NCBI GenBank assembly: GCA_933207985.1
Contig: OW240916.1
Coordinates: 294,936,744 to 295,000,743, forward strand
DNA length: 64,000 bases
Direction of reading: 5' to 3'
Source: Pelobates cultripes
Taxonomy: Eukaryota; Chordata; Amphibia; Anura; Pelobatidae
Of this stretch, positions 23,262-35,442 are shown in pieces. Numbering within the stretch: the first letter of the stretch is position 1; each line of letters begins with the position of its first letter. Below the pieces are notes generated by a model. The model ran no database searches. It was not told where the DNA came from and saw nothing but the letters and a program-made list of their open reading frames with translations. The position numbers and the translations under genes were made by a program.

Positions 23262-24249
23262 TTATTCTTTAAAAGGCAAAACTAACTTAACATAGAAACA
23301 AAGATTCCCAAAATACATGAAGCCACGCTGCCACCACTTTAGGGTAGATGACAAACAGTCTATGAAAAAGTGCCTCCTAAAACAGATTCTCTTTTACCCT
23401 ATTTCCCCCAATTATGTAAGCTTTTTTTCTCTGTATACTGATGTCTTACATTCACAAGAGTGTGAGCCCCCCTTGTCGTGTGAGATTGGGACATCTTCCT
23501 TCTTAATTATTCAATAAATTCTCATTGTATTTCTTAATGAACCTTTACATTACATGTTCCAGGACATACTTGGAAATGGGTGGACTCCCTATAAATCCCC
23601 TTCCTAGTAAAATCCTTTTCAAAATCAATAAATAAAAACTAACAATATAAACATGAGGTAGTTTAACCCCAAAATTGGTGAGAGCAGATTTCAATACTGC
23701 ACTTGATAATAGTCCGCCTTGAAAATAAATGACAACTTGTAGTGTAATATGTGACTGTACTTTGTGATAAAACAATAAAAATATATATATAAAATTATGG
23801 ATACTGGCCAAATGTGCACCGAATTTGAATGGTAAAATGTATTCTGATATATTCAGCTGACTGTGTGCACAATTTTATTTAAGATCAATAAACATGTTCT
23901 TGAACCTGTGGACCTGGTCTAACTTCATGCCTTACCAAAGGTGGAGGAAAGATAACAACCGAATTCTGACCGAAATTAGCTTAATTAAAAAGTCACAAAA
24001 ACTAGCCTATCACTGTACTGCAAAATTAATATGTATATATATATATATGTGGCTTTTTGAATTATTTGCATGGACCATACTTGGACAAGCCAAACCACTT
24101 TGTCAATGAAATTCAGTCAACCGAAATTACATATTTTTTTCGATTATTCCCAGTTGATTTGGCCAAACTGCCAACAAAAGTCTGGTCAACATAGTAGGAC
24201 TAGCTGAGCTTAGAATAACGTTTTATTCTGAATTATTCAAAATTATTAC
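23262..24249. other. AT-rich interval
   Basis: No gene recognised. A short (AT)n run lies near 24032-24048. Confidence 0.5.
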
Positions 24250-24697
24250 TTAAAGGACCACTATAGGCACCCAGACCACTTCAGTTTAATGAAGTGGTCT
24301 GGGTGCCAGGTCCAGCTAGGATTAACCCTTTTTTCTATAAACATAGCAGTTTCAGAGAAACTGCTATGTATAAATATGGGTTAATCCAGCCTCTAGTGGC
24401 TGTCTCATTGACAGCCGCTAGAGGCGCTTCCGATTTTCACAGTGACAATGCTTTCCTATGGACTGGCTGAATGCGCGCGCGGCTCCTGCAGCGCATGCGC
24501 ATTCTGCCAATGACGTCGCTATGGAGGAGGAGAGGAGGAGGAGAGCTCGCCGCCTGGCTCTGGAAAAAGAGGTAAGTTTAACCCCTTCCACCCCCTAGAG
24601 CCTGGCGGGAGGGGGACCCTGAGGGTGGGGACACCCTCAGGGCACTATAGTGCCAGGAAAACGAGTATGTTTTCCTGGCACTATAGTGGGCCTTTAA
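24250..24697 (+). mobile_element. TTAA-flanked MITE (T2/Kolobok-like), copy 1
   Basis: TTAA at 24250-24253 and 24694-24697 bounds an element starting AGGACCACTATAG and ending with the near-inverse CTATAGTGGGCCT. The left end is followed by a hairpin with a perfect 16-bp stem (24268-24283 with 24290-24305). The right end is preceded by a hairpin with a 20-bp stem built from CACTATAGTGCCAGGAAAAC. T2 MITEs of Xenopus, linked to Kolobok transposases, share TTAA duplications and AAGG-type ends, which is the basis for the name. PiggyBac also uses TTAA and remains an alternative. Confidence 0.75.
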
Positions 24698-27600
24698 TGT
24701 AAGAAAATATTACAGAAGTGCTTGCACCGACAATAAAATTCACAAACAAAATGTTCTTTGCATCCAGCCAAGCATCTGTCGAGTCTAAGCCACCACTGCC
24801 TTGTGCTTCCATACAGATGACACAATAAATCTCTGGATATGAAACATACACAAGTGGCATTTTAAAATAGTTTAATAGTCAAATTTATAGCTGCCAAAAT
24901 GTTCCTACTAACCCATCTGTGTGAGTTAATATCTCTTCTATTGAACTCTTTCATCTCCCGGTATTTACAAACTGTAGCTGTTAAAATAATTACCGTTCAA
25001 TGTGTGTTTTTTTCACTTGCCATTTCTTTTTGTGGACTTTTCGTTACATTGCTGCTGCTCCTCTTTATGTTTCCCTTTTTAGGGTTAACTTTGAAGTGTA
25101 CAGTGCCTTGTCCGAAATCGAACCTGTTTATTATTAGAGCTTTGAGATGAATATAGACTATAATTAGACTTGTGTACGACTATAGAGTAGGAGGTTTGGC
25201 TTGAGGTTGTCAAGAAGAAAACAACTTAAAACAATTTAAAAATTACTGTAAATGCTAATAAAATTCGAAACAAATTATTAACCCCTTAAAATTATTACAT
25301 TGTGTTTCAACCTGTTAAAATCAAATATGAAACAGAACAATGTTTCACTAGTTAAGAAATATCAGGGAATTAGTCTGTATATTTTTGGATAGCACTTTAT
25401 TGGTAGAACTTCATGACCCAAGACAGCAATTCAGTGCATAAATATCACTGTCTAGATTATATTAGTAAAACCTTCCTGTGCATAAATAGCCTAAAATTCT
25501 AACTAAGCTTTTATTAATTACACATGTTGCAAATGAGATTCCAATTTATAAAGGATTGTTCTTTTTTAATACAACAGAACGTAAGACAGGTATTCATTTT
25601 ATGTAATTAGAAGACTTGTTTCTTTTTCCAATAATGATATATGAGCTGGAGCAACCGAGAGGTATGGGCTGTGAAATATGAGAAAATTAAACATAAAGAG
25701 TTAAGGAGAGATGTGAGAGGCATTTGGACAAACAACTCTAGAGTTTGTTCCTAGGTAAATTTAGGAAGAAATGGGAATTTGAGCAACTGACAGCCTGGCC
25801 TGTTTAAACTATAGGCTTCCATATAAACCCCATATGCCATTCGTCATCACCAGTGGGGGGATGTTTAAAGCAGACCCTGAACATGGTGGTACACATAAAA
25901 GAGACATACGCAGGTAGCTACCTTTTTAAGTGCTGTTTACTGGGTCTTCAGGGAAAGAGGCTTTGCTCTGTCTTGGCCTTATATATCCAGTGGACTTCTT
26001 TAAAGTCCAATCTCTCAAAGTGTTCACAAGGCCACCAGCCAATACGAAGAAGGAGATAAAGTAATTCAATATTTGCAGACTTAAAATCAAGGCATCCACA
26101 CTTCTAAAACATGTGAATTCAAGTTTGCAGTCCATAAAAGCAAGAGGGCTTTTTGCGGTGTTCCTCAAAGAGGTCATAAAGCTGGTATGGCTTAGCTTAC
26201 CATAATTATCTTGTGTTTCCTTTTCCTAATAGCTTTACAGTTAACACAAAGAAATTTACGCACAGTTGTTTTTGGATTTCCAATGTGCATTGACTTCTAC
26301 TTCTTCACTAATGGCTTTCCTAGGTATCTATTCAATTGTGCGAAGTGGGAAGAGAATATTTAAAAGTTGGCTCACATATTTCCTTGAGCCGTTGACTCTT
26401 GCCAGCAAAGAAAACATGTGGGCTGGAAACAGTGAGATGAGAAGCAGGACAGCGGGAGGCAATGGAATAACAGTCCAATTTGTGAGAACAATGTAAGGTC
26501 TTTAGATATATTTTGGGGTTGTTATTATAGATGAATAAACATTTCGAAACACAGTTATTTGAAAATAACACTTTGTAATTTGAGAGCAAAAAGAACTTAA
26601 GCAGATGAAATATGCTCACTTACTCTACGTTGATTGTTTCTTTAGGGCTATGATGTTGTAACTTTGGCAAATGCTTGTAGAGATCGGTGTACATTTCACA
26701 GCAGCCAAATCATTTTCCCACTTGGCTTGAACAGGTTCAATTTAGGGAATATCGATTCCTTATTAAGATTTTTACTATCAACGAGCACTATAGACCAAAC
26801 AAACAGAGAAATGGACCGTACCCATAATCTGGTCTTCGACTTGGTCGGAAAACTTAAAATAACATTTTAAAGGCCCATTTCCTCTCTTCGTAAGTGTTTG
26901 GTATGCTGCATACTTTACCGTTAGGTTTGCAAGGCCAAAAATCTCTCAAGAGTGCAGTCAACATGTCTCGCACAGGTTCATTAAACCTTTTTAAGTTCTT
27001 AGAACATTAGCAATGTTTAAATTTCATATGTAACTTTTCTACGCTTTGGCATGTGGGTTAGCTTGTTCATTTGTATATCCATTTGCAAGACTTTTACATC
27101 TGCCCCATAAACACAATATGTAATGATATCGGATTGTAACATTTTTGTGTTGGAGTCCTAATGATTTTTATACGTTGTTACCTGCTGTGAACGATTCTTT
27201 CACTACAGCCTTTGCCAATGATAACAGTATACACAACGTGTTGCAAATCTATGGATATACTTATGCACACTTCCATATGGGAAAAAAAGGGCTATCGAGG
27301 TTTATTTAATAAACTATTATATAATACATGAATGGAAGACGGAACACTCATTGTGTCTGTTTTGCAACTTCCTATCAAAAGAATCTTAATTTACTTTCAA
27401 AATCTCAACTTATAAAAGTCATGTAAGAAAAAATGCCATTAAAGCACAAAGGGCTGTTTAAGACGCATTACATATAGGTAAAAAGGCTGTATATAATGCT
27501 GTAATGGCGGCATGAGCAGAAGTGCACACCACAGTGTCAGTCTTGGGGGTTTTCTCTACCTCGCTACCTACTACGCTTGATTTTTTGGCTTGTATATTGG

Positions 27601-27780
27601 GCTAATCACCTTTGCATTACCGTACAATATGGAAAATATTGGTCTGTTATATTTTTTAAAGGCTTTACTATAACCAACTTGTTTTCTTGGTATGTGTGAA
27701 TTATCTCATGGTTTACATTGTTTTCGGGGATTTATTTTTTAAGAATTGAATTCATAAGTATACTGATCAAGTACTTAGTT
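24698..27780. other. Long AT-rich interval without recognised features
   Basis: Several ORFs of 66-95 codons lack any recognisable domain. No repeat structure was found by eye. Confidence 0.5.
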
Positions 27781-27795
27781 GTTGATTTGGAGATT

Positions 27796-28006
27796 AATTT
27801 CGGGCCAAACTGTACAGTATTGCACTTTTCAAGTGGTCCTTAGTTCGGGTACTTTCCTGATCGGCCTAAATTCACCCAAACTGCAGTTTGGCCCAAAATT
27901 CATTTTTACTGACTGTCCCCTAGCCATCAATCATCTTTTTTTCCCATCAATTATCTCTTTTTTGGGGGCCATGGACAGAATAATGGTGCCTATAGTGTCC
28001 CTTTAA
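27796..28006. repeat. Inverted repeat CGGGCCAAACTG and a T2-like right end
   Basis: TTTCGGGCCAAACTG near 27799 pairs with CAGTTTGGCCCAAAA near 27884. Further right, GTGCCTATAGTGTCCCTTTAA (27986-28006, TTAA at 28003) has the form of a right end of a T2-like MITE. No left end was found. Confidence 0.45.
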
Positions 28007-28633
28007 TCCAAAAAGGGTAGACACCCATCCACCCAGCTGGATAACAAAGTAGATGTTTAGGTAGCCTAAAATGGCCACTCTTATAAAAAGAAAGTGACAT
28101 AGTCTGTATTTTATGTTTTTCTCAATTGCTGAAAATGTAGATCACATTTTTATTTTTAAAAAAATCAACATCCTTAATGGTGATGCTTTGCTAGTTTCTA
28201 AAATATTGGGGGGCATCGATTGTTTGTGGGTTTGTTATATTTTTTCATCCTCTGGTCTGGATATGTTTGGATTTTGGCTTTGTCCGTTGTTGATTCTCCA
28301 CGAGCTATCGGTCACATACTCACCTACCATCATTCATTGCTATGCATACTGACTGTTATTTATCCATGATGCCGATTATCTGTTTTTCCTTTTTTATTTT
28401 GGTATTTTTGTTTAATCGCCTCTTCATATGATTTTTCTGTATTTAAAATACTTGTTATGTGTATTTCTTCGGTGGTTTTATTGCATGTTCTCTTTCATCT
28501 CAGTAATCTAAAAAAGTGAAGTTCATTGTTGTATGTTATCTTATGTATATATAGAGAATGAAGTAAAAATCCTTGTGTTACATATGCCAATGTGTACCTG
28601 ACCTCAGATGCACAAAAGTCACAGGATTATTCA
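28007..28633. other. Anonymous AT-rich sequence
   Basis: Nothing recognised. Confidence 0.5.
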
Positions 28634-28860
28634 TTAAAATGACAAATGTGTATTCCTAACACTATAGCTACTTTCGGTTACCTTTTCTCCCTTGTTGTCC
28701 TGGTCTCCGTAGCTGGTCCGCCTCATTGGCTGAGACCATACAGGCTTGTGCACATGTGCGATAAAATGCCGCTCTGTGCCATTTAGCCAGTTTCTCTGAG
28801 ACCACCTGATAGAAAGAGCAGAGGTTTACTCTGCTATTTCCTTGGAAGTGTCTCATCTAC
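28634..28860. repeat. Probable T2-like MITE fragment
   Basis: TTAAAATGACAAATGTG with TTCCTAACACTATAGC is followed by moderately GC-rich sequence resembling the interiors of T2-like elements (CATGTGCGATAAAATGCCGC). A right end is not resolved. Confidence 0.35.
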
Positions 28861-29444
28861 TTAGTCCTAACCGTTTAAATTCACTGGGAATTTTACCATT
28901 CACACTTTACTGAATAACTCTTGAATTTTTTTTTGGTGTTTTTATCTATTGACATTGTGAAGCACAATCAATTCATTGTGAGTGAGTGATAATGCTGATT
29001 TTTTTACTTGTACGATTAACTTGTTCCTGGATTGGTAGTATACTCACTATGGTAATTCTGGCTAGAATGTAAAGTATATTTTTATGCATTTTTGTAAACG
29101 CAAGAACTTAAATGTAGCTGTTTGGGATTTGTTTAAATGCACATGTTCGTTTCTGATAGTTTTTTTGTAATCCTCCTGGGTGCTGTGTTCGCCTTTCTGT
29201 AGCAATCATAGGGTGTAGACAGGGTATATTCAGCCAAGAACATCATCAGTGTTTGTGTTAGAAACTAATGAAGCAAAGAATGCTCTGTATATATATATAT
29301 ATCAAAAGTTTAAAAAAGGGATAAAAAATGGCATACCCATTTTATCACCTTGATATACTGACAGCTGTTTCATCAAAGTGCCCCAGCTTTAGCAGCTACA
29401 ACCTTCTAACTATTGTTCATAAAGCAATTTAATATATTTATATA
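28861..29444. other. Anonymous AT-rich sequence
   Basis: Nothing recognised apart from a short (TA)n at 29288-29302. Confidence 0.5.
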
Positions 29445-29452
29445 CTATATAC

Positions 29453-29587
29453 CAGGCATAGGCAACCTTCGGCACTCCAGATATTGTGAACTACATCTCC
29501 CATATGCTCTTGCACTCATAATGTTGGCAAAGCATCATGGGAGGTGTAATCCAAAACAGCTGGAGTGCCGAAGGTTGCCTATGCCTG
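29453..29587. mobile_element. Compact hAT MITE with 28-bp inverted ends
   Basis: The element begins CAGGCATAGGCAACCTTCGG and continues CACTCCAG. It ends with the exact inverse, so the 28-bp terminal repeats are perfect. CAGGCATAGGCAACCTTCGG-like ends belong to a widespread animal hAT family (established knowledge). The flanking 8-mers do not match well. At 135 bp it has no coding capacity. Confidence 0.8.
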
Positions 29588-30613
29588 CTAGTATATACTG
29601 ATACTCTGTAACTTACTGCTCATACTACATACTGATACTCTGTAAAGAGCTCTAACAAAGGTGATTCAGAAATGAGGGCTGAAATATAAAGGTGCACAGA
29701 GTATTTCTCACGACAACGCCATTTTAACTTGATCCTTCAATAACTTATTTTGTAGCTTTTTTAAATGTACTAAGTAGATGGCAACCGACATATTATATCA
29801 ATAGGTTTTCCATCTGGAGCTCTGGAATCAATCAAATAATGACTGTAGACTTCACCCATCAATAACTGGATGGTGATATGGAGGGGTTAGAAATTAATGG
29901 TTAATGTTAAAACCAAAAAGGTAGGTTAAGGGAGGGTTTTCTTAAATTATGCATAGAATGTGAAATGGAACAGTTCTCTGTTTCAAGAGTTTTTACCCTA
30001 ATCTATAGTCCTATAACCATTGAGCCTCTGTACTGTACATGTGTGAAATAATGAACTATTTTCTCATGAATAATGAACTATTTTCTCATCGTAAGCAAGA
30101 GGACCTAAATGGAAAGGTTTTAGCAAGCCTGTAGAACGATTATACAGAATAGCATAGTGATGGAGAAATTGCCATGACATTCAGTCTGACCACAAATAGC
30201 TAGCTTTATACGACATTTATTTGACTTTATAATATCTACACACACGCGCCATGCCAGGAATTTGAATTTGGCAAGAATGTCACACTTACTCCTGCCAATC
30301 TACATTATTGACAAGTACGTGATATATTTCTTCCATGCACCTTCCATTAACCAATACTAAGTCTTGTCAACATCACAATTAAGGTTGTATATGTCATATG
30401 TTAGTGATTGGAAACCTTGGGGGAAAAAAAAGCTTGTTGTTGTTGTTAGATATTGGTTTATTATGACTACCCATCTACCTAAAATTCAAATGGTTAAAGG
30501 GTAAAATACACTCACTAAATGTAGCTATATTGTTTTAATCTAGTTGATGTCATTAACCCTCAAACATCCAGAAGTAATGTAAAAATAACTAAAGTTAAAC
30601 ATACACATGGTTA
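29588..30613. other. AT-rich interval with a 22-bp duplication
   Basis: AATAATGAACTATTTTCTCAT occurs twice in tandem at about 30047-30090. Nothing else is recognised. Confidence 0.5.
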
Positions 30614-30615
30614 TA

Positions 30616-31746
30616 TACTGATCAACCACAACATTTAAACTACTGACAGGTAAAGTAAATAATATTGATTACATCGTTACAATGACACCTGTCAAGGGGT
30701 GGAATATATTAGATAGCAAGTGAACAGTCAGTTCTTGAATTTCATATGTTGAAATCAAGAAAAATGGGCAAGCGAAAAGCTCTGAGTGACTTTGACAAGG
30801 ACCAGATAGTGATGGCTACACAACTGGGTAAGAGCCTCTCCAAAATGACAAGTCTTGTCGGGTGTCCACGGTGTGCAGTGGTCAGTACATACGAAAAGTG
30901 TTGCAAGAAAGCACAACCAGTGAACTGGCATCAGGGTCATGGTCATCCAAGGCTCAGTGATGCATGTGGGGAGTGAAGGCAAGCCCCTGTGGTCTGATCA
31001 TACAAAACAGGTACTATAGCTCAAATTGTTGAGAAACCTATGATAGAAAGTTGTCAGAAAACACATTGCATTGCATGATGCGACCGGTCATAGTGCCTGG
31101 TCATAGTGCCCATGAAGACCCATGTCAACCGCCAAAAGCCTTTGCAGTGGGGACAGAACTGGACCATGGAGAAATGGAAGAAGGACATCTGAGCTAATGA
31201 ATCCAACTTTCTTTTAGATCAGGTGCATGGACGGGTGTGTGCGTGGTTTACCTGGGGAAGAGATGGCAGCAGGATGCACTATGGGAAGAAGGCAGACTGG
31301 AGGAAACAGTGTTATGCTCTGGGCAATATTCTGCTGGAAAACCTTGGCATTCATGGGGATGTTACTTTGACAAATAATTGCAATGGTGGTCCCTGATGGC
31401 AGTGGCTTCTTTCAGTAGGATAATGCACCTTCCACACTGAAATAACTGTTCAGGAATGGTTTGAGAAACAGGACAAATAGTTAAAGATGATGCCTTGGCT
31501 TCCAAACCCCTGAGATCTCAACACAATTGAGTATCTGTGAGATGGGCTGGAACAACAAATCAGATTTATGGAGGCCCCACGTCACAACTTTTAGGTCTTA
31601 AAGGATCTGCTGCTAATGTCTTGGTGCCAAATACCACAGGACATGTTGAGAGGTCCATTCCTCGATGCATCAGAGTTGTTTTGGCAGCACAAAGAGGACA
31701 ACCCAATATTAGGCAGGAGGTTTTCATGTTGTGGCTGATTAGTGTA
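30616..31746 (+). mobile_element. Full-length but inactive Tc1-like transposon
   Basis: The left end TACTGATCAACCACAACAT and the right end (inverse TACACTAATCAGCCACAACAT) are imperfect inverted repeats with TA at the outer edges. The 1.13-kb length and internal transposase remnant are typical of Tc1/mariner elements of fish and amphibians. Confidence 0.85.
30746..31620 (+). pseudogene. Degenerate Tc1-type transposase
   Basis: The first frame (30746-30976) reads MGKRKALSDFDKDQIVMA and continues into a helix-turn-helix with SKMTSLVGCPRCAVVSTY, the N-terminal DNA-binding region of this Tc1 subgroup. A stop follows at 30974-30976. The DDE core is visible in pieces further on. The first Asp region reads NESNFLLD (near 31198), where Asp is expected in place of Asn. 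The second region reads FQ-stop-DNAP (near 31414). The third lies near 31508-31540 as PNP-stop-DLNTIEY. Stops, frameshifts and loss of a catalytic Asp make it non-functional. Confidence 0.85.
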
Positions 31747-32219
31747 AGGCCGTTCAGGTTACAACGGTGCTAGCAATGCAATGTTCTCCTACTTTGGCAC
31801 TCAAATGGTGCCAAACTTTGCTCATAATAATAAGCAGTAAAATAAAAATTATAAAAGATAGTATAGTATAGTAGCGCAAAAAAGTCCTTATAGAACTTAG
31901 GTTGTGACTAAAATTATGACTTCAGCTTTAAGGAAGGAGAATTATTAGTGTAGGAACTTTTATGGTCACTTCTCTGACAGTAATAGTAACACTGACCCTT
32001 TTACTAATGTCAAAAGGCACGAGTTAAATTTTCTTTCACATGTATGTGGTGCAAGATGACCGTGTGGTGGCTAACTCCACATTCGGATTACTAGATGTAT
32101 AACTCTAGTGGAAAATAAGGAAATACATATTCAGCAATTAGAGGCCAAAAAAACTTTTATAAATAATATGGTCCAGGTGGGTCTTCCTCCCACTAAACAT
32201 TCAATCTAATCAACAGCGT
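31747..32219. other. Anonymous sequence
   Basis: Nothing recognised. Confidence 0.5.
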
Positions 32220-32320
32220 CAGGTCCAATCACTGGACAAAAGATGCGATCGTGTGGGCCAAAAAGGACAAATTTTAGCCCACAAGATCGAGTCTGATCTT
32301 TTGTCCTGAAATTGGACCTG
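32220..32320. repeat. Inverted repeat CAGGTCCAAT...ATTGGACCTG
   Basis: CAGGTCCAATCACTGGACAA pairs with TTGTCCTGAAATTGGACCTG, and the pairing continues inward through AAAAGAT and GTGTGGGC to a loop near 32265. It is a MITE-like foldback of about 100 bp. Confidence 0.7.
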
Positions 32321-33609
32321 GCAATATAGATTTGCTTGAGTATAACTCTAGATCTTTAGGCTTAAATTAATCAATTAACTAGTGAATGTGTTTTATTAAA
32401 AAAAGCATGACATTTATTTTAAAATAAAAGGAAGCATAATATAGGTAGCACATCAAAGCAGAATACACCATCAATTTTGTGCACTGATATCTATTACGGT
32501 GCACTTAAACCATTAGCCCCTCTCTCCAGCCACATGTGCATACGTTAACTTTCCCTTTTGTGTCATAACAGAAATGTGTTTCTCTGCCAGGCTTCCATTC
32601 AACCCATCTGCATCACTGCAGAGGAACTGTAAACTGAAGAACACTCCCTACTCTCACAAACCTTTGTAGGTGAAATTAAATAGATGCATTCTAGAAGCCA
32701 GTAAGTTGGAGATTGGAAGGCTCCAAGTACACTAAGTGCATTATTTCTGCATAGTACAGATGCTTGGGATCTACGGAATGTGGGCTTTATAGCCGAATAC
32801 ATACATTAGGTTTACTTTCTGACATTTTTAGATGCAGTACTAAATATGGTGTCAGGTGAGGTTTTATTCAAATACCTGTAAACAGCGGCAGATTTGACCG
32901 TGGCAAAGTAGACAGCACCCTAGAGGTGCTTGTCTTATTGGGGCACCAACCTGATCCACATGATACCTCTGTGTCTGCAGAAACATGAGATGCAAACCCA
33001 GCCCTGCTCGTAAAAAGGGTATTTAACCATTTTTATATATTTTGTGCAGATGTGAATGTGATATTTCTGCTGCAGTGCAACATTTAATACTTTTTGTACC
33101 CTCAACAATTCCATCAAAGATGACTAAATAACAGAAAAATTAAAATAATGTAAATATGCACAAATTTAATTTGGTTAGCATCCTTGAACTGCAATTTCTG
33201 TTTGAAATTGCTTTGTATCTGATGTTTATATACTAGCGATCTAGCCCACATTTCAAATAATTGACTTGGTAATGTTAGAAACGTGTACATTTGCTAAATG
33301 TTTCCATTTCAATTATCTTTTCATCATTCAATGAAATATTTGGGGGCATATCGTATGTAAAACATTACGGTTTCACTTGTTCTGAAATATCTCCCGTAGG
33401 TTCAGGAAAATTAGTGCAAATGTAGAAATATCAATTTATATAAATAAAAGTATATAAAATATTTAAAATATAAACAGAAGTGCTCTAATAACCAGTCCAT
33501 GGTTTTTTTTTTTAAAGGAATTTTATAATCAGCATTTTTTGGTCCATTGACTGCCAGATGAAGAACACCTATCACTCTTTAAACATCTAATAAAATCAGC
33601 AGAATGTAT
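32321..33609. other. AT-rich interval
   Basis: No gene or repeat recognised. Confidence 0.5.
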
Positions 33610-33616
33610 ATTATTG

Positions 33617-33659
<43 letters not shown>

Positions 33660-33790
33660 GCACCAACATATTCTGCAGCTCCTTACATCTGTAGAAATAT
33701 ATATTGGATATTGGAGGTAAAGGAGGCCCTGTTCAAAAGAGCTTACAATCTATGAGAATTTGAGGTAGATTCAAACCTAGGTTTTCCAGT
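33610..33790 (+). repeat. (TTA)n microsatellite with dispersed-repeat tail
   Basis: About sixteen TTA units are followed by GCACCAACATATTCTGCAGC and then AAGAGCTTACAATCTATGAG. This combination is familiar as a dispersed repeat in anuran genomes. A reverse-oriented relative with GAGCTGCAGAATACGTTGGC and GCCAATAATAATTATT lies at 48075-48125, and a small piece (AAGCTTACAATCTAAAG) is at 35444-35460. Confidence 0.65.
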
Positions 33791-33864
33791 TCTAAGGCAG
33801 CCACATTACCAGCTGATTATGATTATTTTGTATAGAATGTTCACTATATATTCCAATAATTTAT

Positions 33865-34363
33865 TTAAAGGGGCACTATAGTCACCAAAATAACTTTAGT
33901 TTAATGAAGCAGTTTTGGTGTATAGATCATGTCCCTGCAGCCTGACTGCTCAATTCTCTGCCATTTAGGAGTTAAATCACTTTGCTTATGAACCCTAGTA
34001 ACACTTCCCTACATGTGACTTGCACAGCCTTCCTAAACACTTCCTGTAAAGAGTCATCTAAAGTTTATTCTTCCTTTATTGCAGTCCCAGCAAGTGCCTC
34101 CTGTGTGTGATTAAAGTTCAATTTACAGAGCAAGAGATAAAATTGTTTAAGGTAAATTACATCTGATTGAAAGTGAAACCAGTTTTTTTTCATGTAGGCT
34201 GTGTCGATCATAGCCAGGGGAGGTGTGGCAAGGGCTGCAGAAACAAAGTAATTTAACTCCTAAATGGCAGTGAATTGGACAGTAAACCCTGAGAGGCATG
34301 ATCTATACACTAACACTGCTTCATTAAGCTAAAGTTGTTTAGGTAACTATAGTGTTCCTTTAA
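33865..34363 (+). mobile_element. TTAA-flanked MITE (T2-like), subfamily with GGGGCACTATAG end
   Basis: TTAA at 33865-33868 and 34360-34363 bounds AGGGGCACTATAGTCACC on the left and CTATAGTGTTCCT on the right. CACCAAAATAACTTTAG pairs with GAAGCAGTTTTGGTG just inside the left end, and a comparable hairpin is present near the right end. It has the same architecture as the copy at 50912-51910. Confidence 0.75.
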
Positions 34364-34433
34364 TAATTTACATAAAATATTAATTAGCAGACACATTTGA
34401 CTTACAGGAACAAGCAGTAGTGAGAGCCCTATT

Positions 34434-35434
34434 CAGCGGCGTATATAACGCGGTCGCAGGGGTCGCAACTGCGACCGGGCCCGACACTCCAGGGGTACCA
34501 GCTGCCACGTTTTGCAGCCTCAGCCCACGCGGGGCCGCATATGGAGGGTTCCATCGGGTGGCCCATGCTGTCAGGGCCACCCGATGGATATGGATTATCA
34601 GGGGGCCCGGTCAGCGCTGGGCGCTTTAACAGCGCGACTGGGCCCCCTGTGATTACATTACAGAGCTGGGAGGAAGTGACTACACGTCACTCCTCCCAGC
34701 TATCAGCCCACGCGGGAGGAAGGAGGAGGAGGGAGCCCCATCAGGCTGAGCCCCCAGGGAAAGTCACAAGGTAGGAAACATTTTGTATATGTATGTCTCT
34801 GTATGTGTCTGTGTCTCTGTATGTGTGTGTGTGTGTGTCTGTGTCTCTGTATGTGTGTCTGTGTCTCTCTGTATGTGTGTGTCTGTGTCTCTGTATGTAT
34901 GTGTGTGTGTGTCTGTGTGTGTGTGTGTTTGTGTCTCTGTATGTGTGTGTGTGTCTGTGTCTCTGTATGTGTGTGTGTGTCTGTGTGCGTGTGTCTGTGT
35001 CTCTGTATGTATGTGTGTGTCTCTCTGTATGTGTGTGTCTGTGTCTCTGTATGTATGTGTGTGTGTGTCTCTGTGTTTGTGTGTGTCTGTGTCTCTGTGT
35101 ATGTGTGTGTCTGTGTCTCTATGTATGTGTGTGTGTGTCTCTGTATATGTGTGTGTCTCTGTATGTGTGTGTATGTATGTTTGTCTGTGTCTCTGTATGT
35201 GTGTGTGTATGTATGTGTCTGTCTGTGTATATATGTATGTGGCTGTATGTATGTGTCTGTCAGGGGTGTATCTATGTGTGTGTGTCTGTCTGTGTGTGTG
35301 TATGTTTGTGTGTGTGTGTTTGTATGTATGTGTCGGTGGGTATGGGGGGGCACGGATCGGGGGAGAGACGGGAGGTGGGGGGGACCACGGATCAGTTTTG
35401 CACCGGGGCCCCATGGATTGTGTGTACGCCACTG
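34434..35434. mobile_element. Non-autonomous hAT element with TG-rich minisatellite, copy 1
   Basis: It begins CAGCGGCGTATATAACG and ends TGTGTACGCCACTG, which are imperfect inverted ends. GCCCTATT (34426-34433) and GCCCTATA (35435-35442) flank it with seven of eight matches. The GC-rich 5' third contains CGACCGGGCCC and CCCACGCGGG motifs, the middle is a TG-rich array, and GCACCGGGGCCCC lies near the right end. It is related to 44830-45987. Confidence 0.85.
34785..35335 (+). repeat. TG-rich minisatellite
   Basis: Variants of TGTGTCTCTGTATGTGTGTG are repeated with units of about 20-28 bp. All frames stay open for 200 or more codons because the repeat lacks stop triplets in every frame. The predicted Cys/Val-rich or Thr/His-rich peptides are artefacts. 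Confidence 0.92.
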
Positions 35435-35442
35435 GCCCTATA

